Positions 18,237-25,223 of a DNA stretch of 64,000 nt are shown piece by piece. The first letter of the stretch is position 1. Each line of letters begins with the position of its first letter. Source of the DNA: Bradyrhizobium sp. Ai1a-2 (GTDB lineage Bacteria; Pseudomonadota; Alphaproteobacteria; Rhizobiales; Xanthobacteraceae); the NCBI RefSeq assembly GCF_000426245.1, contig NZ_AUEZ01000045.1, forward strand, positions 1-64,000, given 5' to 3'. Both the position numbers and the translations under genes were made by a program. The notes under the pieces are model-generated. The model ran no database searches, was not told where the DNA came from, and saw only the letters and a program-made list of their open reading frames with translations.

Positions 18237-18987
18237 GTGCCGTCTCGTTCATCTGCGCGACGATCTTGGCGAGAACATCACGGATTTCGCGACCAGCCTC
18301 CTGCGCAGAGCGGCGCTTGAGCTTCCAGACCGGCAGGCGTTCCGCAACGGCCTCAGCGTAGCCATCCCTTGCAACGATCTGGCCGGGGAACACATATTTG
18401 CCGGCCTCGCGCAGCAGTTGCTCAAGATGCGTCCTTTGACGGGGCGATTTCGTGTTGAAGTTCGAGGGCAGCAACCCGAGGAAGTTCGTATCCTGGCGGC
18501 CATAGCGCCTCTGCACGCCGATCACGGTCTGCATCAGACCTTTGACGCCCTTGATCGAATAGTCCTCCAGATAGATGGGGGCCAGCACATGCGACGCCGC
18601 AACCAAACAGCCGACACTGCGAAGTCCAAGTGATGGCGGCGTATCGATCACGCAAGCGTCGAACTGATCCGACGCGACAGCGATGTTCTCTTGCAGAGTC
18701 GTTATGGCGGTCGCATTGCTGCGATCGAGATCCGTCAGCGAGCTATCGGCCGGCGCCAGCGTTAGGCCTTCGCCTTCCCTGGGCACTATCCGCGCCCCCG
18801 GCTTGAACAAATCCGCGGCTAACGTTGAGCCGGCGTAGTGCCTCAACGTGTCCGACGCATTGCTTTGCGCATCAACGTCGATCACGAGAACGCGGAGATT
18901 CGCTTCCGCCATGAACCAAGCCAAATGGACAGCAAGCGTCGTCTTGCCGACCCCGCCCTTTTGATTGTTGATGACAATGGTCTTCAT
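18226..18987 (-). CDS. parA: ParA-family partition ATPase
   Basis: 253 residues from ATG 18,987, chosen because the protein begins MKTIVINNQKGGVGKTTLAV, the deviant Walker A typical of ParA at its usual N-terminal place. The frame is open upstream but without family sequence. Other motifs are VIDVDAQSNAS (Walker A') and CVIDTPPSLGLRSVG (Walker B). It lacks the N-terminal HTH domain of RepA-type ParAs, so it is a short, type Ib-like ParA that would not itself be expected to repress. A palindrome (19,051-19,068) lies 64 bases upstream. Confidence 0.9.
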   Translation of the reverse strand: MKTIVINNQKGGVGKTTLAVHLAWFMAEANLRVLVIDVDAQSNASDTLRHYAGSTLAADLFKPGARIVPREGEGLTLAPADSSLTDLDRSNATAITTLQENIAVASDQFDACVIDTPPSLGLRSVGCLVAASHVLAPIYLEDYSIKGVKGLMQTVIGVQRRYGRQDTNFLGLLPSNFNTKSPRQRTHLEQLLREAGKYVFPGQIVARDGYAEAVAERLPVWKLKRRSAQEAGREIRDVLAKIVAQMNETAHGA

Positions 18988-19597
18988 CTTGAGGGCCGAA
19001 ATGGGTCTAATGGCGCGGGAGTCATGTCCTTGTCCTCGTGTCGTGGGGGATGTTGGTTTGAACCAACAGACGATTGCGAATCCGACCACCGGAAAGATCC
19101 CGAAATTCGTCCCGCGAATCCCCTGCCAGAAGAGTCAGGTCAGTTCTCGCCATCGAGGGGAGCAAATTTGGCAAGCAAGGCTGGGATCGTGCTCGTTGCC
19201 GGATCACTGCTGTCGACACGGCCGCGAGAGGATCGTCACGCCAATGCGCGGAGACCGCTTGCGGGCTCCGGGAGCGCCGCCGCAGCGGCGCGAGTAGAGC
19301 CATCCCCGGAGGGGCTCGCCCAAGCGTCCCCTGCTGCAAGAGTGGCCCACCGGACACGAATGCTTCTATGCGACGGCTATTCTGCATCGATGAGAATACA
19401 TTCTACTATCGCGAGCGAGAGTCGTGTCGCCGGCTCAAGCTCTTCCACGGCCGGCTGTTGCGATAGAGACGGCCGCAATTACATGCCAAGCATTGCGACG
19501 CGCGCGTTCCCCATGGCGAAGTCTCCATCGACGAGAGACTCAATCCGGCAATAGGACGGGCCGCGGCTTTTCCCGCGCAATTGACCTATCGACAAAA
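18988..19597. other. About 600 bases upstream of parA without a gene
   Basis: This holds the parA promoter and the palindrome at 19,051-19,068. The rest, to 19,597, shows no recognisable coding sequence on either strand. Confidence 0.45.
19051..19068. repeat. 18-bp palindrome, copy 2 (upstream of parA)
   Basis: TGTTGGTT-TG-AACCAACA, the reverse-complement form of the site at 16,918-16,935. Its place 64 bases before the parA start suits an operator or centromere site. Confidence 0.65.
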
Positions 19598-19622
19598 TGA
19601 ATCGATCTGCCCGGTCGATTCA
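19598..19622. promoter_or_regulatory. Inverted repeat upstream of second WGR gene
   Basis: TGAATCGA-N9-TCGATTCA, 25 bp, ending 8 bases before the ATG at 19,631. Arms and total length match the site at 1,106-1,130 before the other WGR gene. Confidence 0.6.
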
Positions 19623-19630
19623 TAAAACTC

Positions 19631-20049
19631 ATGGACGTCGCTTTCCGCGGAAGCGAGACTCTGTCCGTGCCGAAACCCGAACCAGAACCGCTTCATCTGC
19701 GTCGCATCGATGCCGCGCGCAATATGCGAAGGTTTTATGCGCTGTCCACGCAGCCCACCTTGTTCGGAGAAATGTCGCTGATCCGCAATTGGAGCCGGAT
19801 CGGCACGGCAAGACGATGGTGCAGACCTTCGATGGCAATGCGGACCCGCTCGAAGCATTCGGACGGCTGGAGCGCGCCAAGCGAGGGCACGGTTACGCTG
19901 CAGTCGACGAAAAAACGGTCACAGTCAGCCAATTTCTCGGGGATTGCGGCTCCGCCTGCGATGTCGGGTCTATCTGTTCCACAGCCTTGATGTCAGACGA
20001 GCCAAATCGAAACAAGACGGAGCTCGAGTCCCATGACCACTGCCAATGA
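19631..20049 (+). pseudogene. Frameshifted WGR-domain gene
   Basis: The first frame starts at ATG 19,631 and reads ARNMRRFYALSTQPTLFGEM, then SLIRNWSRIGT, the first half of a WGR domain. It then leaves the family sequence. A second frame continues it from about 19,810: HGKTMVQTFDGNADPLEAFG, then RLERAKRGHGYA. A one-base deletion (or similar) near 19,806-19,812 splits the domain. The end in the second frame is 20,049, slightly into the HU gene, so the true ancestral stop may be earlier. This is a paralogue of the gene at 780-1,061 and shares its upstream inverted repeat. Confidence 0.8.
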
Positions 20050-20338
20050 GATTGCCGAAAAGATTGCAGCCGAGAACGACCTGACAAAGGCTCAGGCGAA
20101 AACCATCGTCGATAGCGTGTTCAAGGCGATCACTGATGCGGCCATAAGCGGAGCCGAGACGAGCCTTCCGGGGTTCGGCAAGTTCAAGGTCAAGGATAGC
20201 CCCGCTCGTGAGGGCCGCAATCCATCGACCGGCGCAACGATTGCGATCGCAGCTTCCAAGAAGCTGACGTTTACGCCTGCCAAAGCCATCAAGGATGTTC
20301 TGAATGGAGGAGCGGCCCCTAACGACGGTGCATCGTAA
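20033..20338 (+). CDS. HU/IHF-family DNA-bending protein
   Basis: 101 residues. The HU pattern is complete: an N-terminal helical dimer part (ANEIAEKIAAENDLTKAQAK), the LPGFGKFKVKDSPAREGRNP beta-arm with the conserved RxGRNPxTG motif and tip proline, and the C-terminal KKLTFTPAKAIKDVLN. Such proteins bend DNA and help replication, partition and recombination complexes. A purine-rich site (CGGAGC) precedes the ATG. It is followed at once by a terminator hairpin (20,349-20,368), so it is monocistronic. Being plasmid-borne, it may be a plasmid copy that compensates for nucleoid protein titration. Confidence 0.92.
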   Translation: MTTANEIAEKIAAENDLTKAQAKTIVDSVFKAITDAAISGAETSLPGFGKFKVKDSPAREGRNPSTGATIAIAASKKLTFTPAKAIKDVLNGGAAPNDGAS

Positions 20339-20348
20339 GGCGGAAGAC

Positions 20349-20368
20349 GAGGGGGCTTATGCCCCCTC
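20349..20368. terminator. Terminator-like hairpin after the HU gene
   Basis: GAGGGGGC-TTAT-GCCCCCTC, eight paired bases with a four-base loop, 11 bases after the HU stop. It can serve both the HU gene and the convergent small gene, whose stop lies in the loop. There is no clear T-run. Confidence 0.55.
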
Positions 20369-20500
20369 CTCGGCTGCGAGCGCTTCGTCGCGTTGGCGGA
20401 CGAGTTCGGCGAGTTCAAGCTCGAGCGCCTTGCGCTCTGCCGGCGTAAACAGGCATTCGCGGAGCTCGGCGCGCAATTCCTCGATGGTGTCGACAATCAT
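20357..20500 (-). CDS. Small coiled-coil protein, 47 residues
   Basis: ATG at 20,498-20,500 to TAA at 20,357-20,359. The product, beginning MIVDTIEELRAELRECLFTP and going on through ERKALELELAEL to an acidic end, has a strong leucine heptad and charged helix, typical of tiny plasmid proteins. It lies downstream of DUF736 on the same strand, after a hairpin. The function is unknown. The stop inside the terminator loop and codon use like its neighbours support a real gene. Confidence 0.5.
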   Translation of the reverse strand: MIVDTIEELRAELRECLFTPAERKALELELAELVRQRDEALAAEEGA

Positions 20501-20527
20501 GATCGCATCTCCGGACGAAGGGAAGCA

Positions 20528-20549
20528 GGCCCCGCCTTGCGGCGGGGCC
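20528..20549. terminator. Terminator-like hairpin after DUF736 gene 1
   Basis: GGCCCCGCC-TTGC-GGCGGGGCC, nine perfect pairs, 14 bases beyond the DUF736 stop on the minus strand. It is a strong GC stem without a marked T-run. Confidence 0.55.
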
Positions 20550-20562
20550 CACTGGCTGAGCT

Positions 20563-20874
20563 TCAGTCCCGGTTCGGCCGGGACCAGATCAGTTGAAGGC
20601 CTTCCGCACCTTCGACTTCGGTCAGGGTGGCGTAGATCGGAGCGGGGAAGCTCGGATCGTCCAGCTTGACGGAGAGGTAGTCGCGCTCGGTGTCCTTGGC
20701 GGTCTTCTGCCAGGCCGCACCCAACTCGACGTTGCCCGAGTAGATGCGGAAGTGCGGTCCCTTGTCGGAAGGATTCTCGACGCGGATCAGCTTGGCCTTG
20801 ACGTTGAGGTTGAGCGTCTTGATCGCGCCGGAGAAGCCATTGCCCGTGGAGGTGAAGGTGCCGATGGTAGCCAT
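20563..20874 (-). CDS. DUF736 protein, copy 1
   Basis: 103 residues from ATG 20,874 (MATIGTFTSTGNGFSGAIKT). DUF736 proteins are small beta-rich proteins found almost only on plasmids and symbiotic islands of Alphaproteobacteria. Their function is unknown. The family hallmarks are present: KGPHFRIYSGNVELGAAW in the middle and RDYLSVKLDDPSF towards the end, finishing LIWSRPNRD. The start is fixed by family length and by the conserved leader upstream. A second copy is at 36,761-37,075. A hairpin follows the stop. Confidence 0.9.
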   Translation of the reverse strand: MATIGTFTSTGNGFSGAIKTLNLNVKAKLIRVENPSDKGPHFRIYSGNVELGAAWQKTAKDTERDYLSVKLDDPSFPAPIYATLTEVEGAEGLQLIWSRPNRD

Positions 20875-21200
20875 GGTCTCATTCCCTTGTTTTCTCGGGC
20901 CGCGCCTATCGCGACCTCGATGGCGGTCGTGAGACCGGAGGCGATCGACCTGCACCCGAAGGGCCGAAATGAAATGGAGGGCGGCCGGCAGCGACTTTCT
21001 TGGACCGCGAGGAATGGCGCGCAGCGCCAGGGGAAGAAAGTCGAGGACGGACGTTGCGGGGACAAGATCGAGAGCCCGCGAAGCGGGATCGGCCTTCGGT
21101 CAGACCAGCCTCTATCGAGGACGCAGATGGGTGCGCCCGTCGCGAAAACACCTGGGATGAAGACAGGCGGCCCTATCGGCGATTCCGATCTCAAGGCAAT
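20875..21200 (-). promoter_or_regulatory. Long conserved 5' leader of DUF736 gene 1
   Basis: About 250-300 bases upstream of the ATG are GC-rich and share many blocks with the leader of the other DUF736 gene (37,076-37,360): CCGCGACCTCGATGGC, CACCCGAAGGGCCG, GCGAGGAATGG, and a stretch around GGGGAAGAAAG, in the same order. Conservation outside the coding part suggests a structured leader RNA or a complex promoter. Confidence 0.45.
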
Positions 21201-21576
21201 GGGCGTAGCAGCGAAACGTAGTCCACCTTAAGGAGGCCACCTAAACGCCGCGTCATCACCCGCAATGGAAACCGTCGCTGTCAGCAACGCTGGCGCACTG
21301 TCGAACTTGCCATCGCAAGATCGATAATGAGGCTGCCGACGTACTCGCCATGTGGATGCAAACGCCGCCCTCCGCATCCATGCGACCGACCGCCCTGCGA
21401 GGCGTGAAACAGATGCTAGCGTCGCTGGACATGCCGGCCACCGAGTTCGGCGATTCCGCCGCCACGCGCGATGGAACGAAGCTGGGCGTTCGGGTTGCAA
21501 CAGCATTTGGAGAGGGTTGTGAGCACAATCGGCCTCTGCAGCAATCCGGCTGCCGGGCTCGATTTCGACTCGAACG
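21201..21576. other. About 375 bases without a clear gene
   Basis: Frames on both strands are open for 60-150 codons because of high GC, but none gives a protein I recognise. Nothing else stands out. Confidence 0.4.
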
Positions 21577-21759
21577 TTATTTGGCCGGCGGCCGCAGCGG
21601 GCTTTCCGCCCACTTCCGGGCGGCGGGATCGCGCAGCGGATCGTCCTCGCAGACCGGACAGACGTAGCGCGGCCGGCCGGGCGCGACATCGTCTGGCACG
21701 GCCGGCATCGGCTTACCGCACGTCGGGCACAGCTTCCGGCTGAGGTAGAGCGGCGTCAT
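21577..21759 (-). CDS. Small zinc-ribbon protein, 60 residues
   Basis: From ATG 21,759 the product starts MTPLYLSRKLCPTCGKPMPA and continues to RYVCPVCEDDPLRDPAARKW. Two CxxC pairs (CPTC and CPVC) about 22 residues apart form a zinc ribbon. Proteins of this look are common and short in Bradyrhizobium-like genomes, and their role is unknown. The start is chosen at the methionine next to the conserved part. The frame is open further upstream but without family sequence. Confidence 0.65.
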   Translation of the reverse strand: MTPLYLSRKLCPTCGKPMPAVPDDVAPGRPRYVCPVCEDDPLRDPAARKWAESPLRPPAK

Positions 21760-21907
21760 GGTTTTCGCCTGCCGCGACCAGCTTAGTTCCGCGTGCACCG
21801 CGAGCACAAGTGGATCGACAAAAATCGTCCGCATGCACCAGGCCGCTTGACGCGGAGCGCGTCTCACACTGAAATCCGATTTTCAGTGATGTTGCGGGGG
21901 TGGCGTC

Positions 21908-22108
21908 GTGGAAGAATTTTACAGGGGCTTCGCGCAGCGGGCGCGCGATCTGGCGGCGAACGCGGATCCGTTCACCAAGCGGCGGCTACTCGACCTAGCC
22001 CAGCGATACGATCTCAAGAGCAGACCGGGAGCCCCGGGCGGTCGGACCCTCCCGCCGCCGCGCGCGACGCCACCGACGGCGCTGTTTTCCTGCTCCGGCG
22101 AAGCTTAA
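21908..22108 (+). CDS. Small conserved rhizobial protein, 66 residues
   Basis: The product begins MEEFYRGFAQRARDLAANAD and goes on PFTKRRLLDLAQRYDL. I recognise this as a short helical protein frequent in Bradyrhizobiaceae, without a known function. The C-terminal 20 residues are low-complexity and probably not conserved. It stands alone on the plus strand between minus-strand genes. Confidence 0.55.
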   Translation: MEEFYRGFAQRARDLAANADPFTKRRLLDLAQRYDLKSRPGAPGGRTLPPPRATPPTALFSCSGEA

Positions 22109-22249
22109 GACTAGTCCGAGCGAGGTCCGGTCGCCGGTTTTCTAAGTTTGCATCGACCGGTCCGGGTGTCGGCCGCCCGCGGTCGCGGTGCTCGCGTTAG
22201 TACAAGCTGGGCCTTACTGCACTGAACCGCGCACGCGCGCCGCGAAGGA

Positions 22250-22669
22250 TCATCGCCTGCGCCGCGCGATCTCGTCAGCGACCATGCCCTGCGCCCGCAC
22301 CAGCCGTTCATGCAGGGTCTCGAACATATCGAGGATGTCATCATTGGGTTCATTCTTTCCCTGCTCGATGGCTTCGGCGACGAGCTCATCGAGAGGCGTC
22401 TCCGCCAATTGGCCTTTCTCCAAGAGCTCCTCAAACAGACTGTCGCTGCTCGGCTGCGGTTGGATGCGACCGTCGGAGTTGCACCAGACTGTGAATGCCT
22501 GAAGTCCCAGGACAGCGTGCTCGACCATCGCCGCATCCAACGGAATCAGCGTCCCCCAGGCCTCGCCCGCCTCGTCTGCGAACCCCGCCACGTACATCTG
22601 CTGCTCCGCGGCGCCTTCATCACGAGGCTGGAAGAACGGCGTGAGGATGATTGGAGGGCGTTTTGCCAT
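22250..22669 (-). CDS. Conserved hypothetical protein downstream of repC
   Basis: 139 residues from ATG 22,669 (MAKRPPIILTPFFQPRDEGA). The N-terminal part is beta-like and the C-terminal part is acidic and helical (LDELVAEAIEQGKNEPNDDI). I do not recognise a domain. It lies about 107 bases after repC on the same strand and may be transcribed with it. The frame is open to 22,771, but the codons before the chosen ATG look non-coding. Confidence 0.55.
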   Translation of the reverse strand: MAKRPPIILTPFFQPRDEGAAEQQMYVAGFADEAGEAWGTLIPLDAAMVEHAVLGLQAFTVWCNSDGRIQPQPSSDSLFEELLEKGQLAETPLDELVAEAIEQGKNEPNDDILDMFETLHERLVRAQGMVADEIARRRR

Positions 22670-22775
22670 GACGATCTCTCCGAACGGCTCTGCGTCGACA
22701 CAGCGCAGCAGCCGGGCAGTGCGGGTAGTTCGATCACACGAAAAAGGCAAGGTCTGGGAACGGCGCCTCATCGCC

Positions 22776-24008
22776 TTACGCCCGCTGCTTGTCTCGCCGG
22801 CGAGAATTGATCTGCGCCATCAGGATCGGGCCAAGCGAGAATTCGCCGACCTCGGCTTTTCGCGTCAGGCCGCGCAGATAACCGCCGGCGGAATTGATCG
22901 CCGTCCCGCGCTGCAGGATACACGCGACGACGATGGCTGCGGGCACCTCGCCCATAACCTTTTGCGCCTCCTCCCAGGCGCTCGGACTGATGCCCAGCAT
23001 CGATCGGACAACAGCCGCGGTAGCGAGGAAATCGCGCCAGTTCGAAACCCCACCCTTCGCATAGTCGACGATGTCGGAGCACGCACTCAAGACCATTCCT
23101 AACGGATACGCTCCCTCCCCGACTGGCGAGGGTTGAGGTTTGGGCTCAGCTCCCGCCGCCCTGCCTTCTCGAAGGACAGGTTCAAGATCAATAGGGGCGT
23201 CTGGTTTTGAATTCTGTATGTGGCGCTCAGTGTGGGACTCATTGGCACTCGGATTCTTGGATTTGATGTGCGCTTCCAGAAGATTGAGTACGTCATCGGC
23301 AAGCTGGGACAACTCGTCGGCGATCGGCTCGAGCTGCTGCCGGGTGGCCGTGCGCGGAATCTGGTCGACGATCGCGCGGAAGGCGGCGTGCACAACCTGC
23401 CAATCGGCAGGCCCCTGCCCTCCCCTTCGCGTCGGAACGGCTTCCTCGATGCCAGTTGCAATCATCTTCGCGATGTCGCGCCGGCAGAGCGTGATGCGCT
23501 CTCGTACGAGTTTGAGTGCGCGGGCCTCGGCTTCGATATCGGCCGCCAGGCTCTCGAACTCCTCCGAGCGCACGACCAGCGGCGACAGATCGAAGCCGAA
23601 GGCGAGCTCGATTTCGCCGGCGTTGTCCTTTCGTGCATACCGCTTGCCATTCGGACTGTCGCGCCGAACGATCAGGCCCGCGTCGACCAGCACAGCAAGG
23701 TGACGACGAAGCGTCGATGCCGGCATGCCATGCGCGCGCCGAGTGAGTTGATGGTTTGACGGAAAGACAATCAGATCATCCTCCCCGGTGAGCGCGGTCT
23801 CGGGATGGAAGGTTAGGAGCGCGTTCAATACCGACAGCGCGCGCTCCGACACACCAAGGCGCGGCCGTGCCGTGCAGATGGCGTGGAAGATCTTCCACTT
23901 GTGCACGATCTTTTCGGGGGGGCGTTCCGTTGCGACCATCTGGCTTGCCACATGGGCAAGCGTCAACGGTCGCCGCCCAAAGGGCGTCGTTGGAGAGTGT
24001 GACTGCAT
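22776..24008 (-). CDS. repC: RepC replication initiator of the repABC operon
   Basis: 410 residues. Typical RepC: RPLTLAHVASQMVA near the N-terminus, KIFHAICTARPRLGVSERAL, and a winged-helix segment HQLTRRAHGMPASTLRRHLA followed by GLIVRRDSPNGKRY. The C-terminal domain has SPSAWEEAQKVMGEVPAAIV and INSAGGYLRGL. RepC is the initiator, and in studied plasmids the origin lies inside the repC coding sequence, so the origin is probably here. The antisense RNA region (24,104-24,166) lies between repB and repC and is expected to limit RepC synthesis. The gene appears intact. Confidence 0.95.
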   Translation of the reverse strand: MQSHSPTTPFGRRPLTLAHVASQMVATERPPEKIVHKWKIFHAICTARPRLGVSERALSVLNALLTFHPETALTGEDDLIVFPSNHQLTRRAHGMPASTLRRHLAVLVDAGLIVRRDSPNGKRYARKDNAGEIELAFGFDLSPLVVRSEEFESLAADIEAEARALKLVRERITLCRRDIAKMIATGIEEAVPTRRGGQGPADWQVVHAAFRAIVDQIPRTATRQQLEPIADELSQLADDVLNLLEAHIKSKNPSANESHTERHIQNSKPDAPIDLEPVLREGRAAGAEPKPQPSPVGEGAYPLGMVLSACSDIVDYAKGGVSNWRDFLATAAVVRSMLGISPSAWEEAQKVMGEVPAAIVVACILQRGTAINSAGGYLRGLTRKAEVGEFSLGPILMAQINSRRRDKQRA

Positions 24009-24103
24009 GTCTTTGCCTCAGCTGGGCAAAGAAAATCTGCTCGCCGAAACAGCGATAAAATCGCGTAGAAACTCTTGACTGCGATTCGCGAAAGTGATTC
24101 TCT

Positions 24104-24166
24104 GTCAGTCGCCAAACTTGAAGAGAAGGGCTTCCGGAACTCCGTTTCGGGGGCCTTTTTTCTTTT
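24104..24166 (+). ncRNA. repABC antisense countertranscript RNA (incompatibility RNA) with terminator
   Basis: In the repB-repC gap, on the strand opposite the operon. A -35-like TTGACT lies at 24,075-24,080 with a weak -10 about 16 bases later. A hairpin occupies 24,129-24,155 (GGCTTCCGGAAC, a three-base loop, then GTTTCGGGGGCC, pairing with several G-U). A T-rich run follows (24,156-24,166). RepABC plasmids encode a 55-60 base antisense RNA at exactly this place. The 5' end is estimated. Confidence 0.75.
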
Positions 24167-24206
24167 CCCTTGTCTGCTCCTGGTTCGTGTTTACGGGACG
24201 AGGCCG

Positions 24207-25223
24207 TCAGGCCTCGGTAGTTTCCTGGCCGCCCGTCTTGGAAAAGGCGTCGAAGATGGCCGGGAGTTGGTCCACAAGAAATGCCGCGAATGTCGCCGAG
24301 ACATTCTTGTCGATGGTAAGCTTCAATTCGCGCTCGACCTGACGCACGTGCGCAATCTTGTCCCCGGATGCGGAAAAGACTGGCTTCTCTTCCGATGGCT
24401 TCGACGTCCCCGCGGGAGATGGACGGCTTGCTGCTGAGAATGCTGCGAGAAATCGCGCGTCGGTTTCCCGCTCTGCAAAGTTCGGGTCAGCGATCACCGC
24501 TCTGACACGTTTGAGCGCCGCGGCATCCTTGAGTAATTCAGCGAAGGACTGCCAGCGGCCGCGGCCAACTTTCGGAGCCTTCCCGATTGCTCGAACGACT
24601 TCGGGTGGAACCGATCGAGCGACGGCAAGGAGTTTCGAAGCCTCAGCCCGATCGATCGACAACGCATCCTGCACGATTGACCGGCTATGCCCGGCATCTT
24701 CGATATGCATCGCGAAGCTGGCGCGCTCAATGAAACTCAGATCCTCACGCGGTGCGTTCTCGAGTCCTTGCGCCACGACAAGGGCTTCATCTGACAGCGA
24801 TCGCAGGATCGCTTTGACGGAAATACCCAATTCGCGCGTGGCGCGGACGCGGCGATGACCATACGCGCTTTGATAGCGCCCTTTTGCTTCAGGATGCTCC
24901 CGAACGAGAATGGGCACCTCTTGGCCACGTTGTGCGATCGACTGTTTGAGTGCTTCGAACGAGCTATCATCATTGTCGCGAAACCGGTCGGACAGGGGTG
25001 ACGGATCAATAAGCGAAGGGTCGATTTCAAGGATCACAGCCCCAGACGCGATTCTTTCGCGAAGCTCCTCGTTCTCCTTCTCGACTTCGGAAAAAGAATC
25101 CTTCAACGAGCGGACCGAGCCCGACGAGACCCGCGGCAAGGCAGCGGGCACGTTGTCAGCTGACAACGTGCTTGATTGCGGGGCCGTGAAAAGGCTCTTG
25201 ATAGTGTCAGTACGTTTGCTCAT
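24207..25223 (-). CDS. repB: RepB (ParB-type) partition protein of repABC
   Basis: 338 residues from ATG 25,223, which overlaps the repA stop (ATGA); this overlap decides the start. RepB pattern: MSKRTDTIKSLF, SGSVRSLKDSFSEVEKENEE, ParB N-domain GQEVPILVREHPEAKGRY then QSAYGHRRVRATRELG, and the HTH part SFIERASFAMHIEDAGHSRS. It binds parS sites GTTNNNNGCNNNNAAC. One such site (25,152-25,167) is inside its own 5' coding region and encodes LSADNV. It works with RepA for segregation and autorepression. Confidence 0.95.
   Translation of the reverse strand: MSKRTDTIKSLFTAPQSSTLSADNVPAALPRVSSGSVRSLKDSFSEVEKENEELRERIASGAVILEIDPSLIDPSPLSDRFRDNDDSSFEALKQSIAQRGQEVPILVREHPEAKGRYQSAYGHRRVRATRELGISVKAILRSLSDEALVVAQGLENAPREDLSFIERASFAMHIEDAGHSRSIVQDALSIDRAEASKLLAVARSVPPEVVRAIGKAPKVGRGRWQSFAELLKDAAALKRVRAVIADPNFAERETDARFLAAFSAASRPSPAGTSKPSEEKPVFSASGDKIAHVRQVERELKLTIDKNVSATFAAFLVDQLPAIFDAFSKTGGQETTEA
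25152..25167. repeat. parS site 1 (inside repB)
   Basis: GTTGTCAGCTGACAAC, a perfect 16-bp palindrome that fits the RepB-binding consensus GTT-N4-GC-N4-AAC. The palindrome extends to 20 bp (25,150-25,169). Confidence 0.9.
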
